From: Streptomyces fructofermentans
GTDB taxonomy: Bacteria > Actinomycetota > Actinomycetes > Streptomycetales > Streptomycetaceae
Reading direction: 5' to 3'
Length of the DNA: 64,000 nucleotides
NCBI RefSeq assembly: GCF_014651055.1
Contig: NZ_BMWD01000018.1
Coordinates: 84,155-148,154 of the forward strand
Shown: piece by piece, positions 8,489 to 17,531 of the stretch
Numbering within the stretch: position 1 is the stretch's first letter
How the letters are laid out: every line of letters begins with the position of its first letter
Notes under the pieces: generated by a model
Told to the model about the DNA's origin: nothing
Databases searched by the model: none
What the model saw: only the letters and a program-made list of their open reading frames with translations
Position numbers and translations under genes: made by a program

Positions 8489-9001
8489 TCATTCCCCCGC
8501 CACGGCGTACACGAGGGCGAGGTGGTGGTCGCCCGGGGCGGGCGGCTGCTCCGGGTCCGGGACCCAGCCCCGGGCCGCGTAGAAGGCCCGGGCGCGCAGG
8601 TTGTCCACGTGCACGCCGAGCGTGGCCGTGCGCTTGCCGTCGACCCGCCACTGCTCGGCGCAGGCCGCGTGCAGGGCGGAGCCGACGCCCGCCCGCCAGT
8701 GGTCCGGGTCGACGTGGAACTGGAACAGGTGGACGGAGTCGGCGGGCGCGCCCTCGGCGGTGCGGAAGGAGGCGACGCCGAGGATCCCGCCGTGCTCCAC
8801 GAGGCACAGCACATGGCTGTCGGGCCGCTCGATGGCCACCCGCCACGAGGCGCTCCAGTCGGCGCCGGGGTCGGGGAGTCCGTCCGGGTAGTACGTCGCC
8901 CGCGCGCGGGCGTGCAGCGCGGCGACCGCCTGCGCCTCCGCGGCGAGCACGGTCCTGATCACACGCCGTCCGGTCACCCGGTCCCCGATCATGCCGGTCA
9001 T
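8489..9001 (-). CDS. GNAT family N-acetyltransferase
   Basis: 170 aa, ATG at 9001. The acetyl-CoA binding motif A is visible as FHVDPDHWRAGVGSALHAA (R-x-G-V-G-S/A pattern), followed by motif B with LGVHVDNLRARAFYAARGWVP. Substrate unknown. It lies between the FrnE-like gene and a PLP enzyme on the same strand with 70-75 nt gaps, so cotranscription is possible but not demonstrated. Confidence 0.85.
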   Translation of the reverse strand: MTGMIGDRVTGRRVIRTVLAAEAQAVAALHARARATYYPDGLPDPGADWSASWRVAIERPDSHVLCLVEHGGILGVASFRTAEGAPADSVHLFQFHVDPDHWRAGVGSALHAACAEQWRVDGKRTATLGVHVDNLRARAFYAARGWVPDPEQPPAPGDHHLALVYAVAGE

Positions 9002-9076
9002 GATCCGGAAGACGCGGTTCGGGCGCCGGCGGTTCCGGGCGCCGCCCCGCGGCGAGGGAGCGCCCGCCGGGCGGGC

Positions 9077-10174
9077 TCAGGCCAGGAGGTCCGCCGCCGC
9101 GCGCCGGGCCGCGGCCGCGTCCGCCGGCCGGCCCGACTCCGTCAGGGCCGCGGCCAGGGCGGACAGGCAGGCGAGGACGGTGTCCCCGGTCGCGGCGGGG
9201 CCGTAGTGGTTGACCCGGACCATCTCGCCCGCCAGGGCTCCGCCGCCCGCGGCCAGCGGAAGCGCAGGGTCGGCGGCGAGGGCCCGCGCGACCAGTTCCG
9301 ACGCGTCCAGTCCGGGCGCGGTGCGCAGAGTGGTGGCGACCGGGGCCGCGTCCGCCGCCTCGTACACGTACGGCTCCAGTCCGTCGAGCGCCGAGGCGCC
9401 CGCGCGGGTGGCGGCGGCCGCCGCCGCGTGCCGGGACATCACCGTGTCGAGGCCCTCCGCCTCGATACGGGCCACGCACGCCTCCAGCGCGAGCATCTCC
9501 AACTGGGCCGGAGCGTGCGGCAGCGCGCGGCGGCCTGCGTCGGTCCAGCGCTCCTTCCAGTCCAGCAGCGAGAGGTAGGAGCGGCGCGGCGCGTGCGGGT
9601 TGGCCGCCATCCGGTCCCAGGCGCGGCGGCTCACGGACACCGCGGAGACCCCGGCGGGACCGCCCATCGCCTTCTGCGCCCCGATCACGCACAGGTCCAC
9701 GCCCCACGCGTCCGGCAGCACCGGCTCGGCGCCGACGGAGGCGACGGCGTCCAGGTAGAGGAGGGCGCCGTGCTCGCGTACGACCTCGCCGATCTCCGCC
9801 ACCGGGTTCGTGTTGCCGGTGGCGGCCTCCGCGTGCACCAGGGACACGAAGCCGATCTCCGGGTGCTCGGCGAAGGCCGCGCGGACCTGCTCGGCCGTGA
9901 CCGCCGTGTGGAAGGGCACCGCCAGGTCGTGCACGGTGGCCCCGCAGTCCCGCAGCCAGTCGCCGAAGGTGCGGCCGTAGGGACCGGTGACCACGTTGAG
10001 GGCCGTCGTGCCGGGACCGGCGGCGGACCTGATGGCCCCCTCCAGCGGCAGCAGGGCCTCACCCTGTGTGATCACGACGTCCTGCCGGGTGGACAGCAGC
10101 CGCGCCACGCGGTCCTCGATCGACGCGAAGTGCGCCGCACTCATCGGGGCGAGGTCCAGGAAAGGGTGCGTCAC
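9077..10174 (-). CDS. Alanine-glyoxylate aminotransferase family PLP protein
   Basis: 365 aa if begun at GTG 10174 (MTHPFLDLAPMSAAHF); a second in-frame GTG lies 21 nt upstream at 10195 and cannot be excluded. Fold-type I class V enzyme: substrate/cofactor segments TGPYGRTFGDWLRDCG, LYLDAVASVGAEP and the Schiff-base Lys168 in VIGAQKAMGGPAGVS. It resembles serine- or alanine-glyoxylate/2-aminoethylphosphonate-pyruvate aminotransferases. It is divergent from the amino-acid ABC transporter, which suggests, without proving, a role in amino-acid metabolism. Confidence 0.82.
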   Translation of the reverse strand: MTHPFLDLAPMSAAHFASIEDRVARLLSTRQDVVITQGEALLPLEGAIRSAAGPGTTALNVVTGPYGRTFGDWLRDCGATVHDLAVPFHTAVTAEQVRAAFAEHPEIGFVSLVHAEAATGNTNPVAEIGEVVREHGALLYLDAVASVGAEPVLPDAWGVDLCVIGAQKAMGGPAGVSAVSVSRRAWDRMAANPHAPRRSYLSLLDWKERWTDAGRRALPHAPAQLEMLALEACVARIEAEGLDTVMSRHAAAAAATRAGASALDGLEPYVYEAADAAPVATTLRTAPGLDASELVARALAADPALPLAAGGGALAGEMVRVNHYGPAATGDTVLACLSALAAALTESGRPADAAAARRAAADLLA

Positions 10175-10283
10175 GGCGGTGCTCTCTTCACTCACGGGGT
10201 AAACAGCAACGAGCGTAACCGGCACCCCGTGCGTCGCCCCACCGGCGACATCCGAGGCCGGACGGCGCAACAGCCATGGGATT

Positions 10284-10330
10284 GGTTTGAGGAACCCAAA
10301 CCTCTCCTTATAATCGGAACGCATAGTTCC
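10284..10330 (+). promoter_or_regulatory. Consensus-like promoter with two inverted repeats, upstream of amino-acid ABC operon
   Basis: A perfect TATAAT at 10309-10314 lies 16 bp after TTGAGG (10287-10292), an unusually good housekeeping sigma promoter for this GC-rich genome. The -35 is overlapped by GGTTTG-N7-CAAACC (10284-10302), and GGAAC-GCATA-GTTCC (10316-10330) covers the expected start site. Both repeats are positioned as operators. An AGGAGGT site precedes the GTG of the first gene at 10350. Confidence 0.75.
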
Positions 10331-10349
10331 CCCACAGGAGGTCAACCCC

Positions 10350-11195
10350 GTGAAGATGGTCCCCGGCCGCCGGGCCCGCATGCTCGCCGCCACCACCGCG
10401 ACGGTCGGCCTGGTGCTCGTCGCCGGCTGCTCCTCGGACGACGACGGCGGCAAGAAGACCACCGCGAACGGGGTCGAGCTGGTGAAGGGCGGCCAGCTCA
10501 CCACCTGCACGCACCTGCCGTACCCGCCGTTCCAGTCGGAGATCGACGGCAAGGTGCAGGGCTTCGACGTCGCGCTGATCGACCTGGTCGCCGAGGACCT
10601 GGGCGTCAAGCAGGTGGTCCTCGACCAGCCGTTCGAGAACTTCAAGACCGGCGGCTCCCTCAACGCCGGCCAGTGCGACCTCGCCGCGGCCGGCATGACG
10701 ATCACCGACGAGCGCAAGAAGAACGTCGACTTCTCCGACCCGTACTTCGAGGCCACCCAGGCGGTCCTGGCCGACAGGAAGAGCGGCATCACCTCCTTCG
10801 CGGACCTCAAGGGCAAGAAGGTCGGCGCCCAGGCCCAGACCACCGGCGAGGAGTACGCGAAGAGCAAGGGCCTCGACCCGGTCTCCTTCGAGTCCTCCGA
10901 CGCGCTCCTCAACGGCCTGCGCACGGGCCAGGTCCAGGCCGTCGTCATCGACTACCCGGTCGTCCAGGGCTGGCTGAAGGACAAGGCCAACGCGGACGCC
11001 TTCAAGGTCGCCGACAACATCAACACCGGTGAGGAGTACGGCTTCACGGTGAAGAAGGGCAACACCGCGCTCGCCGACGCCATCAACAAGGCACTGGCCG
11101 ACGCCAAGTCGGACGGCACCTACAAGAAGCTGTACGAGAAGTGGATCGGCCCGTACGACGAGAGCGCCTCCGCCTCCCCGTCCGCCGCCTCATGA
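10350..11195 (+). CDS. Polar amino-acid ABC transporter, substrate-binding lipoprotein
   Basis: 281 aa, GTG start with a strong AGGAGGT upstream. A type II signal peptide with lipobox LVAGC puts the lipid-modified cysteine at residue 27; an Asp-rich linker follows. The mature part is a family 3 solute-binding protein ([47 protein letters not shown], and the [18 protein letters not shown] hinge). It should deliver a polar or charged amino acid to the permease encoded next, with which it overlaps by 4 nt. Exact ligand unknown; lysine/arginine/glutamate/glutamine types are all possible. Confidence 0.9.
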   Translation: MKMVPGRRARMLAATTATVGLVLVAGCSSDDDGGKKTTANGVELVKGGQLTTCTHLPYPPFQSEIDGKVQGFDVALIDLVAEDLGVKQVVLDQPFENFKTGGSLNAGQCDLAAAGMTITDERKKNVDFSDPYFEATQAVLADRKSGITSFADLKGKKVGAQAQTTGEEYAKSKGLDPVSFESSDALLNGLRTGQVQAVVIDYPVVQGWLKDKANADAFKVADNINTGEEYGFTVKKGNTALADAINKALADAKSDGTYKKLYEKWIGPYDESASASPSAAS

Positions 11196-12025
11196 GTGGG
11201 ACGGACACCGGGGTCCAGCCCCGCAGGAGCGGTCTGACCAGACGTCAGAAGCGGGCCGTCTCACGCGGTGTCCAGTACGCGGTGTTCGTCGCGGCCGTGA
11301 TCGCCGTCGGCGTCACGGCCGACTGGGGGCGGCTGCAGAACCAGTTCGCGCAGCCCGACCTGGCCGAGCGGATGTTCCCGGACATCATCACGCTGGCCCT
11401 GAAGAACACCGTCCTCTACACGGTCTCCGGGTTCGTCTTCGGCCTCGCCCTCGGCGTGGTCGTCGCGCTGATGCGGCTCTCCTCCGTGGGGCCGTACCGC
11501 TGGCTGGCCGGCATCTACATCGAGATCTTCCGCGGCCTGCCCGCCCTGCTGATCTTCATCTTCGTGGGCGTCGCCGTCCCGCTGGCGTTCCCCGGCACGG
11601 AGATCCCCGGCGGGACGTACGGGAAGGTCGCCCTCGCCCTCGGCCTGGTCGCCGCCGCGTACATGGCCGAGACGATCCGCGCGGGCATCCAGGCCGTCCC
11701 CAAGGGCCAGATGGAGGCGGCCCGTTCACTGGGCTTCTCGCACGCCCGGGCCATGGTCTCGATCGTCATCCCGCAGGCCTTCCGGATCGTGATCCCGCCG
11801 CTCACCAACGAGTTGGTGCTCCTGTTCAAGGACTCCTCGCTGGTGCTGTTCCTGGGTGTCACGCTGGAGGAGCGCGAACTCTCCAAGTTCGGCCGCGACC
11901 TGGCCAGCGAGACCGCCAACTCGACACCGATCCTGGTGGCGGGCCTCTGCTACCTGCTGGTCACGATCCCGCTCGGGTTCGTCGTACGCCGCCTGGAGCG
12001 GAAGGCCGGGGAGGCCACCAAGTGA
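11192..12025 (+). CDS. Polar amino-acid ABC transporter permease (HisM/GlnP type)
   Basis: 277 aa, ATG overlapping the previous stop (ATGA). Inner-membrane subunit with an N-terminal helix (residues about 25-45) and then a typical BPD-transporter domain: [58 protein letters not shown] (the EAA cytoplasmic loop contacting the ATPase) and [13 protein letters not shown] single permease gene suggests a homodimer. It overlaps the ATPase gene by 4 nt. Confidence 0.92.
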   Translation: MSGTDTGVQPRRSGLTRRQKRAVSRGVQYAVFVAAVIAVGVTADWGRLQNQFAQPDLAERMFPDIITLALKNTVLYTVSGFVFGLALGVVVALMRLSSVGPYRWLAGIYIEIFRGLPALLIFIFVGVAVPLAFPGTEIPGGTYGKVALALGLVAAAYMAETIRAGIQAVPKGQMEAARSLGFSHARAMVSIVIPQAFRIVIPPLTNELVLLFKDSSLVLFLGVTLEERELSKFGRDLASETANSTPILVAGLCYLLVTIPLGFVVRRLERKAGEATK

Positions 12026-12852
12026 GCAGCACTCCGCAGAACCCGCCGCCGACCCGGGAGATCGAGGTCCGCGGTCTGCACAAGTCCTTCGGCGACAACG
12101 AGGTGCTGCGCGGCATCGACCTGGAGGTCGGCTCCGGCGAGGTCGTCTGCGTCATCGGCCCCTCGGGCTCCGGCAAGTCGACCCTGCTCCGCTGCGTCAA
12201 CCTCCTGGAGGAGCCCACCCGGGGGCAGGTGTTCGTCGGCGGTACCGAGGTCACCCACCCGGACGTGGACATCGACGCCGTCCGCCGCCGCATCGGCATG
12301 GTCTTCCAGCAGTTCAACCTCTTCCCCCACCTGTCGGTGACCGACAACCTGACGCTGCCGCAGCGCCGGGTCCTCGGCCGCGACAAGGCGGCCGCCGCGA
12401 AGGCCGCCGCGGAGAACCTCCGCCGCGTGGGGCTCTCCGAGAAGGCGGACGCCTACCCGGCGTCGCTCTCCGGCGGGCAGCAGCAGCGGGTCGCCATCGC
12501 CCGGGCACTCGCCATGGGCCCGCAGGTGATGCTCTTCGACGAGCCCACCTCGGCGCTCGACCCGGAACTCGTCGGCGACGTCCTCGCCGTGATGCGCATG
12601 CTCGCGGACGAGGGAATGACCATGATGGTCGTCACCCACGAGATGTCGTTCGCGCGCGAGGTGGCCGACCGGGTGGTCTTCATGGACGGCGGGGTCGTCG
12701 TGGAGCAGGGCGATCCCGCGCGGGTCATCGGCAATCCGGCCCATGAACGAACCCGCCACTTCCTCTCCCGCCTCCTGGACCCGGCGATGGCGGACGTGGA
12801 GAACGTGGAGGACGCGCAGAACGCGGACGACGCTGCACGGAAGTCGCCGTAG
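12022..12852 (+). CDS. Polar amino-acid ABC transporter ATP-binding protein (GlnQ/HisP type)
   Basis: 276 aa, GTG start overlapping the permease stop. Walker [11 protein letters not shown]-loop [12 protein letters not shown], signature [15 protein letters not shown], Walker [13 protein letters not shown] and the switch His in VVTHEMSF are all intact, matching the PAAT importer ATPases. The tail after about residue 255 ([16 protein letters not shown]) is acidic and outside the conserved fold. Last gene of the three-gene importer; a large hairpin follows 28 nt after the stop. Confidence 0.93.
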   Translation: MSSTPQNPPPTREIEVRGLHKSFGDNEVLRGIDLEVGSGEVVCVIGPSGSGKSTLLRCVNLLEEPTRGQVFVGGTEVTHPDVDIDAVRRRIGMVFQQFNLFPHLSVTDNLTLPQRRVLGRDKAAAAKAAAENLRRVGLSEKADAYPASLSGGQQQRVAIARALAMGPQVMLFDEPTSALDPELVGDVLAVMRMLADEGMTMMVVTHEMSFAREVADRVVFMDGGVVVEQGDPARVIGNPAHERTRHFLSRLLDPAMADVENVEDAQNADDAARKSP

Positions 12853-12879
12853 GAACGGGGGCCGCATCGACCTGCGGGT

Positions 12880-12968
12880 CCGGTGGGGGCCCGCGCGGTT
12901 CCCCGCGCCCCTCGGGAGGGGCTGCGCCCCATCAGGGGCGCGGGGAACAGCGCGAAGGCCCCCACCGG
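12880..12968. terminator. Large nested palindrome / terminator after ABC operon
   Basis: An inner perfect 15-bp stem (GTTCCCCGCGCCCCT at 12898-12912 with its complement at 12934-12948) is enclosed by a second perfect 12-bp stem (CCGGTGGGGGCC at 12880-12891 with 12957-12968). This hairpin type, with a GGTTCCCCGCGCCCC arm, recurs between genes in many Streptomyces genomes as I remember them. Here it probably terminates the importer operon. Confidence 0.75.
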
Positions 12969-13011
12969 GGCCGCGGACGACGTGCACCGCCGAAGAACTA
13001 GGCTGCCGCCC

Positions 13012-14112
13012 ATGAGCGATCAGCCGCCGGTACTGCACGTGAGGGGCCGTGTACTCGTCGCCCCCGACGACGCCCGGGACGAACTCTGGGTCGTCGACGG
13101 CAAGGTCACCTACGACCGTCCCCGGGGCGACGCCGCGAAGGACGTCCGCACGATCGACGGCTGGGTGCTGCCCGGCCTCGTCGACGCGCACTGTCACGTC
13201 GGGCTCGGCCCGCACGGCGGGGTTCCGCGGGACGTCGCGGAGAAGCAGGCGCTCACCGACCGCGGGGCCGGCACCCTGCTCGTCCGGGACGCGGGCTCGC
13301 CGTCCGACACCCGCTGGGTCGACGACCGCGACGACCTCCCGAAGATCATCAGGGCGGGCCGGCACATCGCCCGCACCCGCCGCTACATCCGGGGCTACGC
13401 CCACGAGATCGAGCCCGAGGACCTCGTCGCGTACGTCGCCCGGGAGGCCCGGCGCGGCGACGGCTGGGTGAAGCTCGTGGGCGACTGGATCGACCGGGGG
13501 ACGGGCGACCTGAGCGCCTGCTGGCCGCGTGACGCCGTCGAGGCCGCCATCGCCGAGGCGCACCGCCTGGGCGCCCGGGTCACCGCGCACTGCTTCGCCG
13601 AGGACTCGCTGCGGGACCTGGTAGAGGCGGGCATCGACTGCGTCGAGCACGCCACCGGGCTGACCGAGGACACCGTCCCGCTCTTCGCCGAGCACGGCGT
13701 CGCGATCGTGCCGACCCTCGTCAACATCGCGACCTTCCCGGACCTCGCGGCCGGCGGCGAGGCGAAGTTCCCCCGCTGGTCCGCCCACATGCGGCGACTC
13801 CACGCGCGCCGGTACGACACCGTGCGCGCCGCGTACGACGCGGGAATCCAGGTGTACGTCGGCACCGACGCGGGCGGCACGCTCGCGCACGGCCTGGTGG
13901 CCGACGAGGTCGCCGAGCTGGTGAGCGCCGGGATTCCCCCCGTCGAGGCGCTGTCGGCCACGGCGTGGGGCGCCCGGCGGTGGCTCGGGCGGCCCGGCCT
14001 GGACGAGGGCGCGCCGGCCGACCTGGTCGTGTACGAGAAGGACCCCAGGGCGGACGTACGGGTACTGGCGGCGCCGCGGCGGATCGTGCTGAACGGCAGG
14101 GTCGTGGGTTAG
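13012..14112 (+). CDS. Metal-dependent amidohydrolase (imidazolonepropionase-like)
   Basis: 366 aa from the ATG at 13012. No Shine-Dalgarno is visible, but TAGGCT lies 7 nt upstream (12999-13004), so the mRNA is probably leaderless. TIM-barrel amidohydrolase with the HxH pair in GLVDAHCHVG, further metal ligands in ARVTAHCF and DCVEHATGLTED, and the catalytic Asp in QVYVGTDAGGTLAHG. N- and C-terminal segments (VHGRVLV-like start, LVVYEKDP near the end) form the usual beta-sandwich. Substrate unknown; cyclic amides or related compounds are typical of the group. Confidence 0.87.
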   Translation: MSDQPPVLHVRGRVLVAPDDARDELWVVDGKVTYDRPRGDAAKDVRTIDGWVLPGLVDAHCHVGLGPHGGVPRDVAEKQALTDRGAGTLLVRDAGSPSDTRWVDDRDDLPKIIRAGRHIARTRRYIRGYAHEIEPEDLVAYVAREARRGDGWVKLVGDWIDRGTGDLSACWPRDAVEAAIAEAHRLGARVTAHCFAEDSLRDLVEAGIDCVEHATGLTEDTVPLFAEHGVAIVPTLVNIATFPDLAAGGEAKFPRWSAHMRRLHARRYDTVRAAYDAGIQVYVGTDAGGTLAHGLVADEVAELVSAGIPPVEALSATAWGARRWLGRPGLDEGAPADLVVYEKDPRADVRVLAAPRRIVLNGRVVG

Positions 14113-14629
14113 CGGTCGGCGGGTCGGCGGGTTAGCGGTCGGCGGGTCGGCGGGTCGGCGGGTCGTCGGGGCTGGTGGGGCCGTCGGCCGGTTGTCGGGG
14201 CGCCGGTGGCCGGGGCGGTCCGGGGGCGTCGGCGGGGGCGAGCCGGCGGGGCCTGCCGGGGTGCCGGCAGACCGGTGCCTGCCCGGGTGTCCGCGCGGGT
14301 GCCGTGCGGAGGGCGCGGGGTTGACCGGGCGTTACGTGTCCCCGGTGCGGCTCGTTGCGCACTCCCGCGCCCGCTCCGGCGCTTCGACCGGCGTGTTCGA
14401 GCCGTGTGGCCGATTCGGGTGAGGCGGAGGAACGCGCGTGCCGGGAGATTCGAAGAGGCGCGCGGAAACTCCACGTACGAGTGAACTACCGTCACCTCGC
14501 TGACTGTTCACCCTCCGCGCGTAAGTATTTCCCGCATCGACGCCGTCGGCGCTCCCCGCAGGTCCCCGTGGCCGGAGCGTGCGGCGGCGTCGCGTCTCCA
14601 GTTCTGTCTCCCGTGGGGGTCCCACCACC
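14106..14629. repeat. Tandem GC repeats and 5' region of the sortase-substrate gene
   Basis: From 14106 a 23-bp unit (GGGTTAGCGGTCGGCGGGTCGGC) is repeated directly at 14129 and then degenerates into GTCGGCGG octamers up to about 14170; the first unit contains the TAG stop of the amidohydrolase. The rest to 14629 has no convincing gene. It is GC-rich to about 14340, then less so (14460-14540), as expected for the promoter and leader of the surface-protein gene. No specific promoter is called. Confidence 0.5.
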
Positions 14630-15571
14630 TTGAACAGCAACGCTTTCCGCATGCCCGCACGCCGGTTGGCCGTCACCGCGGTGGCCACCGCCCTGGCCGC
14701 AGGTCCCACGGTCCTGGCCGGGGCGGGCACGGCCCACGCGACCGGCGACCACGGCCGTGCCGGCGCCGCGGTGCTCCGGACCGGGCTCGACGTCTCACTG
14801 CTCGACAAGACCGTGGACGTCCCGCTGACGGTCTCGCTCAACGAGGTCGAGGCGCCGCGGAGCGCCGAGAAGACCGCGCTCACCGTGAAGCTGGACGGGG
14901 TCGACGGGGGGAAGCCGTTCACCGTGCTCGGCGCGGAGGTCGCCCGCGCCGACGCGACGGTCTCGGCCTCGAAGTCGGAGGGGTCCGTGCAGCTCGCGCA
15001 CGCCAAGGTGCACGTCCCGGGGCTGCCGCTGCTGTCGCTCATCGAGATCGAGAAGGTCACCGCGTCGGCGGTCTGCGAGGCGGGTGAGAAGCCCGTGGCC
15101 AAGGCGAACCCGGTGGGCGCGGTGACGGTGCTCGGCAAGAGGACCACGCTGACGGCCGGCGGCCCCACCGTGGTGAAGGTGCCCGGGGTGGGCGAGGTCC
15201 GCCTCGACCTGTCGTCGACCCGCACCACCTCGCGCACGGCCGCCGCCACCGCGCTGCGGCTCAAGGTGTCGATCAACCCGCTGAAGCTGAACGTCGCCGA
15301 GGTCGACGGCACCGTCACCCTGGCGGAAGCCACGTGCGAGGCGCCGGACGTGCCCGCTCAGGAGGCACCGGCCCGGGAACCGGCCGAGGCGGCGCCGGCG
15401 GACCCGGTCGAGCCGGCGGCCGGGGAGGCACCGCAGGGCGCTCCCGTCGAGGAGGCCAACCTCGCGGCGACCGGCGGCAGTTCGTCGACGCCGTACGTCG
15501 CCGCCGGGGCGGTCGCGCTGCTCCTCGCGGGCGGCGGAGCCGTCGCGCTGGCCCGCCGCCGGAGGAGCTGA
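14630..15571 (+). CDS. SCO1860-family sortase-anchored surface protein
   Basis: 313 aa. I place the start at TTG 14630, preceded by GGGGGT; GTG 14594 or ATG 14651 are alternatives. A twin-basic start and hydrophobic stretch ending at TAHA form a signal peptide. The middle (residues about 45-250) is a beta-rich repeat domain with recurring VxVPGL and SLxE segments and two cysteines. An Ala/Pro/Glu-rich wall spacer precedes the sorting signal LAATG, a hydrophobic helix and RRRRS. LAxTG is the form used by Streptomyces class E sortases, so the protein should be attached to peptidoglycan. Molecular function unknown. Confidence 0.82.
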   Translation: MNSNAFRMPARRLAVTAVATALAAGPTVLAGAGTAHATGDHGRAGAAVLRTGLDVSLLDKTVDVPLTVSLNEVEAPRSAEKTALTVKLDGVDGGKPFTVLGAEVARADATVSASKSEGSVQLAHAKVHVPGLPLLSLIEIEKVTASAVCEAGEKPVAKANPVGAVTVLGKRTTLTAGGPTVVKVPGVGEVRLDLSSTRTTSRTAAATALRLKVSINPLKLNVAEVDGTVTLAEATCEAPDVPAQEAPAREPAEAAPADPVEPAAGEAPQGAPVEEANLAATGGSSSTPYVAAGAVALLLAGGGAVALARRRRS

Positions 15572-15584
15572 CCCGGTCCGGTCA

Positions 15585-15620
15585 GGGCCTGTTGAGGGAG
15601 GGGGCTCCCGCAACAGGCCC
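15585..15620 (+). terminator. Terminator of the surface-protein gene
   Basis: Perfect 10-bp stem (GGGCCTGTTG / CAACAGGCCC) starting 14 nt after the stop; inside the loop GGGAG and CTCCC can extend the pairing. Typical position and strength for an intrinsic terminator lacking a U-tract. Confidence 0.7.
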
Positions 15621-16421
15621 GGGCGTCCGGACGCGGGCGCGGTGGGTGGTCGTGACGGGTCACCGGGTCACCGGGTCGGCCCTGGGGAGGGGGGCCGGAC
15701 GGGTGCGTGGGCCCGGTCCGTGGACCCGTGGCGGAGTTCCCCCGCTCGGCCCGAGGGGGTGGGCGCCGGGAGTCCGGCGCGGAGGGGGGCTTCCGCGCCG
15801 ACCGGGGAGGGCGCGCCCGGCCGACGCGGGTGGGGGCCCGCGTCGGCCGCACGGGAGGGGGCTCCGGCACCGGCTCCCGACGGGGAGGGGCGGGGCGGGG
15901 CGAGGTCGGGAGGTCGGGAGGTCGGGCGCGGAGGGGGGCTTCCGCGGCCGACCAGGTCGGAGGGGGGCTTCCGTGCCCGGTCCGGTCGCCTCGGGGAGCG
16001 CGTTCGACCCGTGCGGGGGCCTCGCAACGGTTCCTCGGCGACGCACGCGCGGTGGGTGAGGCGCGGAGGGGGCTTCCGCGACTGGCCCGTGCAGGAAGGC
16101 GGTGTGCCCGGGCCCGGGTGCGGGAGGGACCCGGGAGGGGCCGCGACAGGCCCGGGCGGGAGGGACCCGTACGGCCTGGGCGGGGAGGAGCGTCCGGGCC
16201 GTACCGGCCGGTGCCGCGGGCCCGGGCGGGAGGGACCCGCACGGTCCGGGCGGGGCGGGGTGTTCGTCCCGGGCGGGGCGGGGCGCGCATGGCCCGGTGG
16301 GACGGGCCCGGGCAGGGCGGGGGTGCGCGGGGCCCGGGCGGAGAAGGTGCCCGGGCCCCGCGCACGCGCCGGGCCCGGCGGCCGGGGAGGCGGGGCCGGG
16401 CGGAGCCCGCCGGGGCCGTGC
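15621..16421. repeat. 800-bp G-rich low-complexity spacer with dispersed repeats
   Basis: No credible gene. The segment contains about four copies of a GGAGGGGGGCTTCCG element (near 15780, 15929, 15959 and 16058) and two near-identical copies of a CCCGGGCGGGAGGGACCCG element (near 16151 and 16220), followed by dense runs of GGGCGGGGCGGGG. Several runs could form G-quadruplexes on the + strand. It separates the surface-protein gene from the 3' end of the cobalamin cluster. All six frames stay open for long stretches, but only because TA-containing codons are nearly absent. Confidence 0.7.
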
Positions 16422-17531
16422 TCAGCCGGTCCCGGTTCGCGTGCCCCCGGGGTCCAGCGCCCTGTCCAGGGCCCGGAGGAACCGGTCGGCCGTGACGCGG
16501 TCGCGCACCGCGAGCCGCAGCCACGTCCCGTCGAGCCCCGGGAACGTGTCCCCGCGCCGCACCGCGAAGCCCAGCCCGCGCAGCCGCATGCGTACGGACG
16601 CCGCCTCCGGGAGCCGTACGAGGACGAACGGCCCCTCGGCGGGCTCGACGACCCGGAGGCCCTGACCGGCGAACTCCTTGAGCGTGCCCACGAGATGGGC
16701 CCGGTCCGCGGCGACCCGGCCGGCCGCCGCGGCCTGCTCCGCCAGCGCCCGGGGGCTCATGCAGGCCTCCGCCGCGGCGAGCGCCGGCGTGGAGACGGGC
16801 CAGAGCGGCTGGGCCCGTTCGAGGTCGGCGATCGTCCCGGGCGCCGCGAGCACGTACCCGATCCGCAGCCCCGCCAGCCCCCACGTCTTGGTGAGGCTGC
16901 GCAGCACGACGAGGCCCGGCACGTCGGTCCGTCCCGCGAGGGCCTCCCGTTCGTCCGGCACGGCGTCCATGAACGCCTCGTCCACCACCACCGTGCGGCC
17001 GGGCCGGGCCAGTTCGGCGATCAGACCGGACGGGTGGAGCACGGACGTGGGGTTCGTCGGATTGCCGATCACCACCAGGTCGGCCTCCTCGGGAACGGCC
17101 GAGACGTCGAGCCGGAAGCCGTCCTCCGCCCGCAGCAGCACCCGCCCCACGGAGTGCCCCGCGTCCAGCAGGGCCGCCTCCGGCTCGGTGAACTGCGGAT
17201 GCACCACCACGGGCCGGCGTACCTTCAGGGCCCGCGCGAGCAGGACGAACGCCTCGGCCGCGCCCGCCGTGAGCAGCACCCGGTCCACCGGCAGGCCGTG
17301 CCGCGCCGCCACCGCGGCCCGGGCGGTCCGCCCGTCCGGGTAGGCGGCCAGTCCGGTCAGCGACTCGGCGACACGGTCGCGCAGCCACGCCGGGGGAGTG
17401 CCCGTACGGACGTTCACGGCGAGGTCCACCAGGTCCGCGCCGTCGCCGCGCACCTCGGCGTCGCCGTGGTGCCGCAGATCGTGTGCGGACCCGTGCCCGC
17501 CGGCGAGGCCGGCGCCGTCGTCAGCGGACAT
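16422..17531 (-). CDS. cobC: CobC-like PLP enzyme (threonine-phosphate decarboxylase type)
   Basis: 369 aa, ATG at 17531, overlapping the end of the CbiX gene by 11 bp. Class I/II PLP aminotransferase fold with the Rv2231c-type actinobacterial CobC layout: LVDLAVNVRTGTPPAW at the start, LLTAGAAEAFVLLARAL, GNPTNPTSVLHP and VVDEAFMD, cofactor Lys in SLTKTWGLAGLRIGY, and a conserved Arg near the end (TWLRLAVRD). It should make (R)-1-amino-2-propanol O-phosphate from L-threonine O-phosphate for the cobalamin side chain. Last gene of the minus-strand cobalamin run. Confidence 0.88.
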   Translation of the reverse strand: MSADDGAGLAGGHGSAHDLRHHGDAEVRGDGADLVDLAVNVRTGTPPAWLRDRVAESLTGLAAYPDGRTARAAVAARHGLPVDRVLLTAGAAEAFVLLARALKVRRPVVVHPQFTEPEAALLDAGHSVGRVLLRAEDGFRLDVSAVPEEADLVVIGNPTNPTSVLHPSGLIAELARPGRTVVVDEAFMDAVPDEREALAGRTDVPGLVVLRSLTKTWGLAGLRIGYVLAAPGTIADLERAQPLWPVSTPALAAAEACMSPRALAEQAAAAGRVAADRAHLVGTLKEFAGQGLRVVEPAEGPFVLVRLPEAASVRMRLRGLGFAVRRGDTFPGLDGTWLRLAVRDRVTADRFLRALDRALDPGGTRTGTG

